Assembly (NCBI RefSeq): GCF_030247195.1
Contig: NC_080672.1
Location: forward strand, 92,266,113 to 92,330,112
Length of the DNA: 64,000 nucleotides
Direction of reading: 5' to 3'
Source of the DNA: Topomyia yanbarensis
Lineage: Eukaryota; Arthropoda; Insecta; Diptera; Culicidae
A model generated the notes under the pieces. The model was not told where the DNA came from and did no database searches. It worked only from the letters and a program-made list of their open reading frames with translations. Below, piece by piece: positions 34,800 to 46,107 of the stretch. The stretch's first letter is position 1, and the number at the start of each line of letters is the position of its first letter. Made by a program: the position numbers and the translations under genes.

Positions 34800-36790
34800 A
34801 TTGCTGGGACATTGCAAGTAATTGTTGTGTCTTCGACAGAAACTATGTATGACGTCGCTTCGATTGCAGACCCGTATCAGGTTTCCCCTGATAATGATAA
34901 CTGGGTGGCGGATAAAACGGAAACGATTTCGGTACAAGCTATGGACAAATTCTCCATTTCAAGAATTGTTAGAACGCTCATACGCAGGTTTCGTGATCGC
35001 TAAAATCAACGGCATCTTCATATGCAGCTGTTACACACCTCCAAGGTGGACAGTGGAGCAGTTCAGCCTGAGGCTGTTAGTCGAGCAGTTGGTATGCCAA
35101 AAACTGGTAGTAATTGGTGGTGACTTCAATACCTGGGCTGTGGAGTGGGGCAGTATAGTAATAAACACAAGAGGGTATATCCTGCAGGAAGCTCTAGCGA
35201 AGATAGACGTACGGTTGTGAAAGGAAGGTTCCGTTAGCACGTTTCGGAAATCATCGATATCCTTCACTGACGACGAAAATGAAGTATACCTATAGCGACC
35301 ACCTGGCGATCCGTTGCTGTATCGATCGACGAAGTCCTGTTTTAATATGGAGAAGGATGATCGGCGAGCGAAAGTGGAAGACAGCGTTGAGGCTATTCTG
35401 TCGGACAGCTGGTTCGAGAACGATAAGCTGCTGATCTTACAAGAAGGATTGTGACGCCATAATGCCGCGAAAACTGGAGCTACACAGTAGACGGCATCCA
35501 GCTTAATGAGACACTTAGTACGCTACGCGCTGCTTGTCTCAGAGTCTGAAGGCGAATTCAGAGAGCAGTCTCGGAACCAGATAGAAAGGAGCGTAAGGCA
35601 GCGTTTTGAAAAGCTAGGATCGTTTTAAAACCGGAGATCAAGGTAGAAAGGCAAGATGGAACAAGGAGCCGTGCTGAGGAGTAGACACTGGCCGTGCTGA
35701 GGAATAGACACTGGTCCCTGGTGGGACGCATTAGGCGTCGTGATGGCAAATATGAAGGTGCCCGTCGACGCCAGCTGATATGTGTCCCCGTAAACTGAAG
35801 AGGAGAAGGAGCAAATGCGAACGAATGTCAAGTGACCAACGAAGAGCTCGAAGAAGTGTCGATGCAACTGAATTCGGAAAAAGTCCCCGATCTAGATGGA
35901 ATACCAAACGTATCACTGAAATCTATGATCCTGGCATATTCGGACATGTTCAGAATGGTGCAGCCGAAATGCTTAGATGAAGGCAATTTCACAGTATCGA
36001 CAGTGGAGGCAATTCGGACAGTGCTCGAAAGGGGCGAGAGGGCATCTAAACAGAAGCGATAAGGAAATCGATACTCCGCTGTGGTAACGATAGATGTGAA
36101 GAATGCATTTAACAGTGCCTAGGAAGCTAGGAATGAGAGACCCTAACTATCTACGCCAGATCCTGAAGAGCTTCTTCCAGAGCAGAGTGCTGCCGTACAA
36201 GACAAACGAAAGGCAGATGTCAATGCCAGTCACAGCGGGCGTTTCTCAGGGCTCTACTCGGTCCAACTCTCTGAAACGTGATTTACTATGCGGTCTTGAC
36301 ACTTCGGCTGCCCAGAAAAGTGACAATCATAGGTTTCGCAGACGACGTGTCACTAACTGTGATGAGTGAGACACTTTAAGAAGTGTAGGGGACGGTAACG
36401 GAAACAATAGACGCGATCGAGAACTGGATGAACGCGGTCAAACTGCAGATAGCACACAACAAGACGGAGCTGTCGTTGGTCAGCAACTGCAAAGCGGTTC
36501 GGCGGATACAGATCGAAGTCAGAGGATGCGTGATTGCATCGAAGGGTGCACTAAAGTAATTGGGAGTGATATTCGACGACCGGTAGAGCTTCAACAACCA
36601 CGTCGACTACGCCAGCGAAAAGTCGTGAAGGCAAGGAACGCAATAGCAAGGATCTTGCCAAACGTCGACGGTCTGAGAAGCAGCACAAGACATCTTCAAA
36701 CTAGGGTTTCGTCATCGATACTGCGATATGGGATTCCTGTCAATATCGCCGAAAGCAGTCACGATGATTTCCATCTGCACCACCTTGGCA
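34800..36790 (+). pseudogene. R1-like ORF2 relic (endonuclease and reverse transcriptase)
   Basis: The endonuclease part includes FVIAKINGIFICSCYTPPRW and VVIGGDFNTWAVEWGS, with the GDFN metal-binding motif. The reverse transcriptase part includes NSEKVPDLDGIPN, then AGVSQGSTRSN (family GVPQGS.LGP) and TIIGFADDVSLTV, which keeps the catalytic Asp pair of the FADD box. Frames change repeatedly. The protein would nick DNA and copy the element RNA. It is disrupted after LAEDIEC by the mariner insertion at 36808. Confidence 0.8.
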
Positions 36791-36807
36791 GAGGATATCG
36801 AGTGCTA

Positions 36808-38024
36808 ACGGGTGTTCAATAAAAATGAGATTTTTTTCAGTCATGTAGTTAAAAAAAAACAAAAAAAATTTTCAACGAATTCAGTATTTTTTATTAAGAA
36901 CAAAATGTTTATTCATCAAAAAAACGTCAATGAATATTGGAGAAGGGGCTCTGGTCCGCCGTACGACGCAACTTAGTCGCGATGCTCTCACAAGAGTGCT
37001 GAACAGCACTGACATCCATCTTTAGGGTGCAATTCCGGGTCCTGGTGGTCAACTGCTCCGTATCCTTGGCCCGCCAATTATTTTTGTAAACTAGGACACT
37101 AAGGGAGCCCAAAAAATCCTCAATGGGACGGCACTGAGGCAAGTTAGTCGGGCTCCTTTCGTTCGGCACGTACGGTATCTTTTTGGCGTAATGGGAAGAC
37201 ACCTTGTCCGACCAGAAGACGTATTTCCCATCCGCTGATGCTCCTTTAAGACTGGCAGAAGATTTTTCTCAGGACACTCCTCCTGGTACACTTGTTGATT
37301 GATGGCCAGACCGCTCGGTTTGAACCACGGCTTTGAAATCCCTCTGTACGATACGGCGATATACATTATGACTTTTTTTCAAATTTATGCTTAAACTTAT
37401 ATTTTACTTCGAGAAGTGTGGTCGATTTTTCACTGGAATAGTGGCTGTCATTTCCTGGAATGAGAGCGGAAAGTAACTTTCGTTGTCCAGCACGAACGAC
37501 GTTCCGCGGTAGTTCTTCGTCATCCGCCGGCACTGCGATTTCACGATCGCTATCTGCTCGTCCGTGTACTCGTGGGACCGAGTCTTCTTCCGACAGATGA
37601 TGTCCCCCATCATGAGGGTTCGGTGAATCAAGGTATGGGAGCAGTGATATTTTCGGCCGGCGTCACGCAAACTCGTTCCGTCCTTGTTATCGAACAGCTT
37701 TTTCAACGCTTCCTTATTCTTCTTCATCTTTATCTTTGCCAGACGGCTGCTGCCAGCCTTACGCTCCACGCTCAGGGATGCTAGGATCTGGTAAACTATA
37801 CTTACGGGAACGTTTTCGTCTCGAAAGTGGTCTACCGTAAACTTTTTTCCACGATGACGATGCGTTTCGTAAAACCGTACAACACGCTCGCGGAGTGCTT
37901 GCTGTTTCGACGCCATCTTTAAGAGTCCAGTGAACAATTCTCTTGGAGAGAAAAAAAAATTACACTCTTTACTTTAATTACCAAAAGGTTTTGAAAACAA
38001 TCTTCTTTTTTATTGAGCACCCGT
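36808..38024 (-). mobile_element. Complete-length Tc1/mariner element (1217 bp) inserted in the R1 relic
   Basis: Ends: ACGGGTGTTCAATAAAAA on the left and TTTTTATTGAGCACCCGT on the right, nearly perfect inverted repeats of about 18 bp. TA is duplicated outside both (36806-36807 and 38025-38026). Removal joins the R1 sequence directly. The minus strand carries a damaged transposase gene. Length and ends are typical for mariner-like elements. It is younger than the R1 relic, which holds many more lesions. Confidence 0.9.
36927..37937 (-). pseudogene. Mariner-like transposase, frameshifted
   Basis: The N-terminal frame (37937-37404) opens MASKQQALRERVVRFYETHR a few codons after the first ATG and has helix-turn-helix-like segments (VSIVYQILASLSVE; LRDAGRKYHCSHTLIHRTLM). 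It reaches the first catalytic motif VLDNESYF. After frameshifts, another frame gives YVFWSDKVSSHYAKKIP with the second Asp, and LPQCRPIEDF with the catalytic Glu, ending SPFSNIH. Only 28 residues separate the second Asp from the Glu, fewer than the 34-37 usual in the family, so an internal deletion is likely. The enzyme would cut and paste the element at TA. Confidence 0.85.
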
Positions 38025-38359
38025 TACAATCGGAGAAACACCAGAAACGTGAGGAAGATGATGAGAAACGATTCGATGACGAGGTGGCAGCAGGAATGGG
38101 ACAATACGGAGAAGGATGACCTATCGGCTCATCCTAAACCTATCGACGTAGGTCAATAGAAACCACGTAGAGGTGAAATTTCACCTGACACAGTTCCTGT
38201 TGGGCCAAAGCTGCTTCAGGAACTCCATTGGTTCGGGAAGCAACGTAACCGTTTTGTCGGTCTGGCCCATCTGCCGCAAAAATCATTGGACGGATTCACA
38301 ATGGATGGTGGAACATATCAGACGTAGATCGGCTACTGCACAGATGTCTATCTGCCGGC

Positions 38360-38672
38360 CGCCTAGCAGCAGACAATTATAAATTAATATTTCAAGCACA
38401 ACAATTATTACTACAAACACCAACACTAATAGGCCTCTACTTTTACATTTCTTTAATGGTTGTTTGTTAATTTGGGTTGATGAAAAGTATGAAAAGAACA
38501 CAAACCTTAAAAAAACCCAAATTCGTCCTCTCGGTCCCCTCGATGCACCACTATCGAGGGGTAATACAATAACCATCTTAAATCGATTCTCTGTCAAAGG
38601 TTCTTTAAAACTTAGGTACGAAATATGCTTGATGATGTTTGCAGTACCGTTAAACCCATCAACCTAGGGGAG
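38360..38672 (-). repeat. 2-kb repeat family, 5' head fragment (minus strand)
   Basis: Read on the minus strand: CCCTCCCCTAGGTTGATGGG, AACGGTACTGCAAACATCAT, GATGGTTATTGTATTACCCC, TCGATAGTGGTGCATCGAGG, then ATTAGTGTTGGTG and TATAATTGTCTGCTGCTAG. These follow the head and early middle of copies 2 and 3. The interior and A-tail are absent, and it abuts the end of the R1 relic. Confidence 0.62.
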
Positions 38673-39119
38673 GGATTTTAATTATGCCCCTTGATGATGT
38701 GAGAAAAATCTTCATATGTCATGCTTATCACTCTGGAAAAGTTGTAACAGAAAGTGCTTTCGTTCACATTGTTTTTATACGGCTATATCAACGCGCCAAC
38801 CTTTCCACATTTCTTCCCACATGGTTGCGTGTTTTTAATACGTCTGCTAATCAGCCTCAGTATATTCTAATTTCGCCTTTCTCATATCTTTCCAGACAAC
38901 AACAAGAACAACTTTTACCACCACCACCACAGTCAGACCCCGGCCAAGCTGCATGCATCCATCCCCCGCCGCGTTTGTGCCTTCTCACCGTGTAAATGTT
39001 TGTTCACGGCATTCTTTTCCTAATAGCCGAGAACTGACCACCATATTTGCGTAGGCACACGAATATACCACCTTAGAAACATTCCCTGGCGTTTCTTATA
39101 ACGTGCGCGAAGTGCCACA
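38673..39119. other. Unassigned sequence upstream of the candidate promoter
   Basis: Mixed composition with a CCACCACCACCACAG run near 38920. No gene or mobile element recognised. Confidence 0.35.
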
Positions 39120-39480
39120 ACTAATAGAATTACAAGCCGCCCCCGTTCCCGCCACCACTTTCCCGCTCAGTGAAGAAGCAATTCCCGCGTTCTTTGGCTC
39201 TGTCTTGTAGCGGGACACCATCAGCAGGCGGCAGCAGGAGTCCTTCTCTTTCTGCGGCAGGGCTGGCAGCGCGCATCGGCAGCAGCTGGGAAAACAACAA
39301 CAACCAAAATAAACAGAAACACAGTTTCAGCCCGAGTCGAGAGCTCACTTGGTTCCTTCTCACTCACTTACTAGTTCGCCGACCGTCGGACCGTTGGGAC
39401 GCGTATTCGTGAGAGCTTGGTTCAGCTTGGTTCGAGTAAGAGATTAGAGTCTAAAGCCGGTGAACCGTATCGTGTCGGTA
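39120..39480 (+). promoter_or_regulatory. Candidate promoter zone of the gene at 40368
   Basis: A GC-richer, non-repetitive zone with GAGA-like words (TCGAGAGCTC) and a possible initiator (TTCAGCTTGGTTCGAG near 39420) lies upstream of a long leader that ends at the 40368 ATG. No TATA box is obvious. The start site is inferred from composition only. Confidence 0.3.
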
Positions 39481-40367
39481 GATCGTAACAACAAGCAACC
39501 GGTGACCCTCGCGGGAGGATTTTGTGACGGTGACGCTAGTGCTAGTTAGTGCATGGTGGGTGTCGTCGTTGTCGTCTTCGAGCGTGTGAAAGCAACAGAG
39601 TCATTTTAGCACGCGTCGTGAGCGGGGTCTATTTGTGGCCGCAGTGTGGTACCTATACACACGGAATTACGTCATCCCCTTAGAGTAGCTCTAGACGACC
39701 GGTCTACTGATCCTAATATTTTGGACGGACATCTGCCGCAGCTCTGTTGCGTCGCAGTGAAGTTTATTCAACTCTCATTTGGCCGGCCCAGAAGCTACTT
39801 ATACTGCGTACGTGTGAATCTTAAATGTCAGCTTGTACGTAACAAACACGGAACGGTCGTTGATTCGTTTGCATCTGTCGGCAACATACAGGATTTTTTT
39901 ATTGATGACATGTAATATCTGGTTCTTGATACTTCATGGGTCGTGAATCTGTTGTAATTTGAGATTCTATAATTTGCTATCTGGTGTTGTGAAAAAAGTT
40001 ATTGATCGTGATAAAATTGAAAGTGGAAATATCCGAGCTTTTCTGTTGAAGCCGAAAATAGTGTTTGTGTTTTCTAAACAAATATATGCATTCGATATGC
40101 CTATATAGGCGGCTGTTCAAAAGAAAGGCGAAAAGTAATTCGGTTCTGTGTCGTGAAAATTGTTTCGCATCTGCATGTGGAAGCTTGCTTTGAGTGGGAA
40201 TACAATAGTGTGCGATCAAGCCGAGTGAAGATCCGTAAATTTTTAGCCGAAAAAAAATGAAATAAGTCATTTTGAAGTGTGCATAAATCCCTACTGAGTG
40301 CATTGTTTGGTGTGTGGTTAATTGGCAGTAAAATTATACGAGCCTCGGAGAACTGCAATCAGGAACG
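39481..40367 (+). other. Probable long 5' untranslated region
   Basis: Unique sequence without transposon signatures, leading to the ATG at 40368. In the ATG frame the nearest upstream stop is TAA at 40329-40331, which fixes the start. Upstream open frames, including one at 39646-39915, could be upstream ORFs or chance. Internal introns cannot be excluded. Confidence 0.4.
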
Positions 40368-40461
40368 ATGAACGGCGTTACGCTAATGGACGAGAACGAT
40401 GTGGACATCAAGAGTCCAATACGACGGCTGGGATCCACCCGTAAACTTAACCTATTTAACA
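40368..40461 (+). CDS. First coding exon of an unidentified cellular gene
   Basis: ATG (context AGGAACGATGA) opens MNGVTLMDENDVDIKSPIRR followed by LGSTRKLNLFN. The sequence then reads AACA-GTGAGT, a good splice donor, so the exon gives 31 codons plus one base (phase 1). The peptide is acidic at its start and then basic, with SPIRR resembling a proline-directed kinase site. No domain can be assigned from so little. No transposon sequence touches it and the leader is unique. If real, the next exon lies beyond 64000 or was missed, implying an intron of up to 23.5 kb or more. I do not recognise the gene. Confidence 0.5.
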
Positions 40462-42099
40462 GTGAGTATTGCTTCGGCACGATTTTGGCGCGAACCTATA
40501 ATTAGTGTGCAGGTGTACCCTGTTTATTCCAGGAGATACTTTGGTTTTCCGTTCAATATCGTTATATATAGCTTGCTTAGTAGGAACTTTCAGTCGCATA
40601 CTATATTTGGATAAATATACAAGTCGTATAATCTGGATTAGTCTATCGTAGTCCATAAATGTATGAGGCAGTTAACTCCATGCTGACATACAAATAATAA
40701 TGGCAGTTTGTACATGTGTAATTCGTCAATAAGGATAGAATATCCTTTAAAAATAATTAATTACTAGTTCAAACCGCCGTAGTACATCTGTCTAACGAAA
40801 CAAAAAAGGTTGCCAGTTTTTTTTTTTCATTTATGAAAAAGTACTAGAAAATCATAATCTATGTTTGTCTAAGCTATGTTGCCTTCCTAAAATGTTCAAA
40901 ATCCTTTCATTGAATTTACATGTCGATAAGCTTAGCTTAGCTTAGTTGACCGCACGTGAGTTTCCCGTAATTGATCAAAGCCTGTTGAAATTGCATATTG
41001 AACCAATTGTATGGTACTTGGGAGTAGTATATCATACTCAACGTGCAACCTAAAGAGACTAAGATTATAGTATGATCAATAACGTAGATGGCCACGCTAG
41101 TGCGGGTCAATTTAGGGATGGGAAGGAATGTTAGTTCAACACTTGTGTCTATTATGACCGAGGAATTCTCTCCATCATCCACAAGTGTCGTAGGATAGGA
41201 TTGGTGTTAGGATAGTAGATATTGTGATTTAGCTAAGTACTCACGTGCTTTGTCTTTTTCATTTTAGAACAATGTTATCAGGAGTGCAACCTCCAGTAGA
41301 AATATTAATGCCGTTCGAATAGGCATTTTAATAAGAATTCTTCTGCGGGGCGTCACCTAAAAGGATAATGCAGCGTGAAATATCATAGAGATATCCTCTA
41401 TAGACAATATGATCTTAGCAATATGTACGAAAGTCGCTCGCGATCAATTTCCGATAATTCGAAACGAGCAATTTGAACTCCGAACCGTCAACCATCGGGA
41501 GTATTGCTTCTTATTAACACTTCAATGATTATTTCCAAAGTTTGCAGCACAAAGCAAACGTTCAAAAAGTATAAAAAATATGTCAAATGAATGTGAAGAA
41601 ATTCACTGTGAAATGTTTATGACAAGTTGGCATCTCCACTCTCCCGATCAGACACGTTTCCATAATTGGGTTAAATACCAATTTGCAAACGACATGTTTA
41701 TTATGCGCAATAAATATAATAAACACAACGGCAAGAGTTTTTGATCCATCGGCGACCCAGAAAGAGAATGGATGAGAGACTACCATATGAGCGATTCAAA
41801 CTCGAAAGAGTGACGTAGAGTACTGCACTGGACGATTTTGAAGAAAGGGCCAGGAGTGCGATTTTACGAAGTTTTAGCTTCCGACGGCCCTACATTTTTT
41901 GACAGAGTCAAGTTCTGAAGTGTTCAAATTTTTACCACTGTTTAGGAAAGCAACAGTAGTACAAAACTAGTGTCAGACCTTCATGAGACCTGAAGAAATC
42001 ACTTTTGGAGGTATTCGTCAATGTGGATTTGTCTATAGATGGTTCTAGATTTAATAAAAAACTGGCTTATTTTGACACATCTACAGATCGCTCGCTATT
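40462..42099. other. Probable intron sequence with an interspersed repeat
   Basis: Begins at the GTGAGT donor. At about 40926-41225 a segment opens AAGCTTAGCTTAGCTTAG and continues TTGACCGCACGTGAG, a type I associate with mosquito interspersed repeats, though without proof. No other feature is supported. Confidence 0.4.
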
Positions 42100-42504
42100 C
42101 ATGCCCGGGCCCGTGGTGGTGGAAGAACGCTATGTGGGAAGCTGAGCTGCAAGCAACCGGGCGGGTCATAGGTGGTGGATAATGCGTAGTCGCGATAGCA
42201 ACTAGTTGTGATTCGCGACCCGAACCTGTAGCGGGGGCTAACTGCGGGTGTGGTAGGACGAGGTAGTGGGTTCTACACGTTCTAGGCCTAAATACCGCAT
42301 GCCCTAAAGCAGCCCTGACAAGGCGAGCCAGCGCCGCCTTTAAATCAGCGCTTAGCCCAAATCTCTCTCCTCCCGTGATCCTTCAGCGTTACTGCAAGGT
42401 TGGCGCAGGCCTAGCTACCCGCCATAAAAATAGCATGTTCAGGAAGTTCAACAAGAAATTTCGGACGGACAAAATTGGCACAGACGTACGCAACGGAAAC
42501 GGAC

Positions 42505-43651
42505 AAGAGACTGGAAACTTGGGGCATGGAACTGCAGGTCGCTTAACTTTATCGGGAGCACTCGCATACTTGCCGATATAGTGAAAAACCGCAAGTTCGA
42601 CATTGTGGCGCTGCATGAGGTGTGTTGGAAAGGGTCTACGGTGCGGGTCTTTCGCGGGAACCACACCATCTACCAGAGCTGCGGCAATACACACGAGCTG
42701 GGAACAGCCTTTATGGTGGTGGGGGAGATGAAAAGCGTGTGATCGGATGGTGGCCGATCAGTGACAGAATGTGCAGGTTGAGGATCAAGGGCCGGTTCTT
42801 CAACATCAGCATAATTAACGTGCATGGTCTCCACCTCGGAAGTAGCGATGACGTTAAGAACGAATTTTACGCGCAGCTGGAGCGTGAATACGATCGCTGC
42901 CCAAGACATGATGTCTAGATCGTCATCGGCGACCTTAATGTTCAGGTTGGTCAGGAGGTGGAATACAGACCGCTAATTGGAAGGTTCAGCGCCCACCAGC
43001 AGACGAACGAGAACGGCCTAAAACTTCGATTTCGCCACCTCCAAGAACATGGCCATAAGGAGCATCTTCTTCCAGCACCGATACACCTGGAGATCACCGC
43101 AACAAACAGAGACGCAAATTTATCATGTTCTGATTGATGGACGGCACTTCTCGGACATTATCGACGTAAGGACCTATAGGGGCACTAAAATCGACTCGGA
43201 CCACTATCTGGTGATTGTTAAACTGCGTCCAAAACTATCCGTAGTGAACAGAATAAGATATTGGCGCCCGCCGCGGTATAACCTGGACCGACTGCGGGAA
43301 ACCAACGTCGCGACAACGTACGCGCAGCATCTTGAAGCAGCGCTGCCACCGGAGGAGGAGCTCATCGATGCTCCCCTTGAGGACTGCTGGACCAGGACTA
43401 AATCAGCCATAAGCAGCACTGCGGAGAGCGTCCTGGGATACGTACAGGGGAGTCGACGAAACGATTGGTTCGATGACGAGTGCCAAGAGATATTGGACGA
43501 GATGAATGCAGCACGCGCAGCGATGTTGCTTCAAGCCGCTCGTCAGAATGTGGAGTCATATCGACGGAAGTGGAAACAGCAGACTCATCTTTTTCGTCTT
43601 TTGCTAATAGCGCGAAGCAGCACGAGTAGGACTGAAGATAAATGTGTCTAA
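42505..43651 (+). pseudogene. RTE-like endonuclease and linker
   Basis: The apurinic-endonuclease domain is split over at least three frames (about 42510-42900, 42920-43050, 43049-43651). The GDLN motif and the SDH motif (TKIDSDHYLV), both needed for nuclease chemistry, are intact. The segment 43049-43651 is open for 200 codons and ends soon after YRRKWKQQTHLFR, where the large deletion begins. Confidence 0.75.
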
Positions 43652-44290
43652 GACGAAGTACATGCTGGCTGGCGGAACCGATCGCGATAGGGAACGCTTG
43701 GGCAGTAGTATTACGATCGACGGCGACGAGTTCGAGGTGGTTGACGAGTTCATCTATCTAGGCTCATTGGTGACTGCGGACAAAAACACCAGCCGAGAGA
43801 TCAGAAGACGTATTATCTCTGGAAGTCGTGCTTACTAAGGGTTCCACAAAACTTTGAGATCCAGGAAGCTTCACCACCGCACGAAATGCGCCATGTACAA
43901 CACACTGATTAGACCGGTGGTTCTCTACGGGCACAAAACGTGGACAATGCTCGAGGAGGATCTGCAAGCACTCGAAGTCTTCGAAAGAAGGGTGCTGAGA
44001 ACGATCTTCGGTGGTGTGCAGGAGGATGGCGTGTGGAGGAGAAGGATGAATCACGAACTTGCGCGACTCTATGGTGAGCCAAGTATCCGGAAAGTAGCTC
44101 AGGCTGGAAGGGTACGGTGGGCGGGGCATGTGGTGAGGATGCCGGACAACAACTCCACCAAGTTGGTTTTCACCTCCAACCGGGCAGGTACAAGACGGAG
44201 AGGAGCGCATCGTTCCCGGTAGCTGGACCAAGTGGAGCAGAACCTGGCGAGTATCGGGCACCTGAGAGGTTGGAGACAAGCCTTTCCTTT
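43640..44290 (+). pseudogene. RTE-like C-terminal domain
   Basis: Starts in the GLKINVSKTKYM segment, which normally follows the YADD box, and continues through RRIISGSRAY, a stop, then LHHRTKCAMYNTLIRPVVLY and RRVLRTIFGGVQEDGVWRRR to HRSR-stop-LDQVEQNLA. The thumb and C-terminal tail are retained with two stops. Confidence 0.75.
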
Positions 44291-44472
44291 CGATCATGTC
44301 CATATGAGCCTGCCTAGTCCTAGTTTTCCGTTCTAAGTTTATAACTGATTCGCTCTAGAATACCTATCCGTCTTTCAATTTCATTGCTTACGCTTCTCTT
44401 AGTCTCACATTTGTTGAAAATAGCCAACAAAATCGATACAGTAGAACCTTGCGGCAATTAAAACATATGTCG

Positions 44473-44628
44473 TTTTTCATTGAAAAACACTGGAGCGGTG
44501 GATTGCACTGGTTTTGCACTTTCTAGCAGAAGTGGGAATGAAACACGTCTAGTGGCCTGCTCTTCTGCTAGACAATTCAACACCAGTGCAATCCACTGCC
44601 CCGGGGCTTTCAATGAAAAACCCCAATA
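44473..44628. repeat. Palindromic MITE-like hairpin, about 155 bp
   Basis: GTTTTTCATTGAAAAACACT then GGATTGCACTGG on the left pairs with CCAGTGCAATCCACTGCC then CTTTCAATGAAAAAC on the right. An inner pair, TCTAGCAGAAG / CTTCTGCTAGA, follows. The spacer is about 30 bp. There is no coding sequence. The fold resembles a microRNA-like hairpin but the size and outer palindrome favour a MITE. Confidence 0.7.
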
Positions 44629-44629
44629 G

Positions 44630-45454
44630 TAACATGCGCTTCAAGTTCATCACTATCCATATATGTATACAGGAACCTAGGCTCGAACGTTGTTGTGTTG
44701 CATGAAGTTCTTCGAAATAATGCTTCCATCCTCGGCTAAACTTCTGACGCCAGTATCGCCTAATCTAAACAATCTAATTTGAGTTTACTTAAAGTCAGTC
44801 GCAATGATAATTCTCGTAGTAGAGGCACGTTTCACTTCTGTAGTTTTCTGACTTCACTGCACAGGCCGAGGAATTGTACTGTTTGTGCAGTGGATAAGCA
44901 ACAAAGCAGGAGAAATTGAATGCTTACTTTATTGATAGCTATAATTGAGTGATTTTTCTTTTGCTCTAGGCGAGATTAGTAGGTCGACTAAAGCACAGAT
45001 TACTAATAAGCGTAACATTTTATTTCGCTCTGGTGTTATTTAGTTTTGTTTTTGTTTACGTATTTTACCGGTACTAACCGCTTTAGTAGAATCAGTACTT
45101 GCCAAAAAGGTTCGGTCATAAGAACTCTAATTAATCTCATACCTTAGTTGGAACACAGGAATCTCATACCTTAGTTGGAACACAGAAGAAAGAATACCTG
45201 ATTAGGTTGGATTATGAATTGACAAACTATATTTCTTTTTTATGTTCTGTTACTACAAAATATGTAGTCATGTGATTAGGCTTCCAATGCCTCCATTTCG
45301 AATTGTCACACCTTTCATCAGATTGTGTACGGCTTTTGTGTAGACTTTTTTGATACTGCACGCCAATTTCTATTGAATTGTTTTTCATTTCCAACTTCTT
45401 TCTGAGTTTTTTTTAAGGTTCTGCTTAAGCTTGTCCAACATATTCTAATTTAGA
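44630..45454. other. Unassigned
   Basis: Contains a 27-bp immediate duplication of the TCTCATACCTTAGTTGGAAC stretch (45136 and 45163). No gene recognised. Confidence 0.45.
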
Positions 45455-45649
45455 TCACATCTGTCGATTCCAGGGGTTTTTTTGTACGTACGAGGGTACG
45501 ACTTGCACGTTGTTGGTGGTATACAATTTCGAAGCCACTTTCCCGTTCTGGAATGAAGCCCGGTCTGGCGAAAACAGCGCGAAACTGCGTTTATTCTTTT
45601 GCACGCATTCGTTGACATAAATATTTTGATTGACAGTGCTAGTTATCAC
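45455..45649 (-). pseudogene. Mariner transposase fragment (ITmD37E-like)
   Basis: Minus strand: TSTVNQNIYVNECVQKN, then SPDRASFQNGKVASK and LYTTNNVQVVPS. Order and residues match the second catalytic region of the relics at 18890 and 56540 (family: WPDLASCHYGK...NNV.FVPK). SPD keeps the Asp. Only about 65 codons survive and no ends were found. Confidence 0.65.
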
Positions 45650-45904
45650 GAAAATTTCGTTCGCACGATATTCTCATTAGAATTTTTTCTCGTATGAGAT
45701 GAGCTATAAGAAACATTACCGCAAAATTTTAGGCTATTTGGGAAATTAATTTTTTGATAATTTTTGAAGGGCAAAACTAACTGATTTTTGCATAATTTGT
45801 ACATAGGTACTTCATCTGGTTATTTTCGTTTTACGAAGAAAGTTGTTTTTATAGCATACATTGACTTCAGCGAAATTAAGTCCCTAGTTGAATTAGTTTT
45901 GAAA

Positions 45905-46107
45905 TTTGCGTTTCTCATCAGAATCCGACACTAACTTAGTGACAAGACTAAGCTAGCGCCGGATCGATGCAAGCTCCAAAAATGAAAACACGTTTTGTGT
46001 TTTTGAGCAAAGCCCTAGTGTTGCGTGATGTCCCACAAGAAAAGCGGATGAGAACTAGTGAAATCGAAACATTTGATTTGGCTTAGCAAGCCAATGCAAG
46101 ATGTATG
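45905..46107. repeat. MITE-family member (GCGCCGGAT / TTAGTGAC type), copy A
   Basis: Contains CATCAGAATCCGACACTAAC, TTAGTGACAAGACTAAGCTA, GCGCCGGATCGATGCAAGC, GTGATGTCCCACAAG, and ends near TTGGCTTAGCAAGCCAATGC. The same blocks recur at 54591-54810, 57597-57855 and (inverted) 58318-58402. Non-coding. Confidence 0.6.

Larger units (their letters stand above)
33073..38350 (+). mobile_element. R1-clade non-LTR retrotransposon relic, interrupted by a mariner
   Basis: In order: a probable 5' untranslated region (33073-33600), ORF1/gag remains (33609-34780), apurinic endonuclease and reverse transcriptase remains (34800-36790), then after a mariner insertion (36808-38024) the C-terminal tail (38026 to about 38350). 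The tail includes FHLTQFLLGQSCFR, matching the F.LTQFLSGHGCFR segment near the end of R1-like ORF2. Such elements insert by target-primed reverse transcription. Many stops and frameshifts make it inactive. R1 is favoured over other clades by the endonuclease and tail motifs; this is by eye. Confidence 0.8.
42100..44335 (+). mobile_element. RTE-type non-LTR retrotransposon relic lacking the polymerase core
   Basis: A GC-richer leader (42100-42400) precedes an endonuclease domain: WNCRSLN at 42521, DIVALHEVCWKG, FRGNHTIYQSCG, GDLNVQVGQEVEYRPLIGRF, and RTYRGTKIDSDHYLVIVKLR. A linker follows (43230-43590). The sequence then jumps to KINVSKTKYMLAGG, GDEFEVVDEFIYLGSLVTAD and VRWAGHVVRMPDNNSTKLVF, the usual C-terminal end. 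The reverse transcriptase palm with its YADD-type box should lie between and is missing. The coding order matches RTE-like elements of insects. The frame has several lesions. Confidence 0.78.

Noticed and set aside
39130..39412. Opposing open frames in the promoter zone
   Set aside because: Low-complexity Gly/Ser/Ala-rich shadows of GC-rich non-coding DNA.
43764..44303. 179-codon minus-strand frame
   Set aside because: Antisense shadow of the RTE C-terminal domain.
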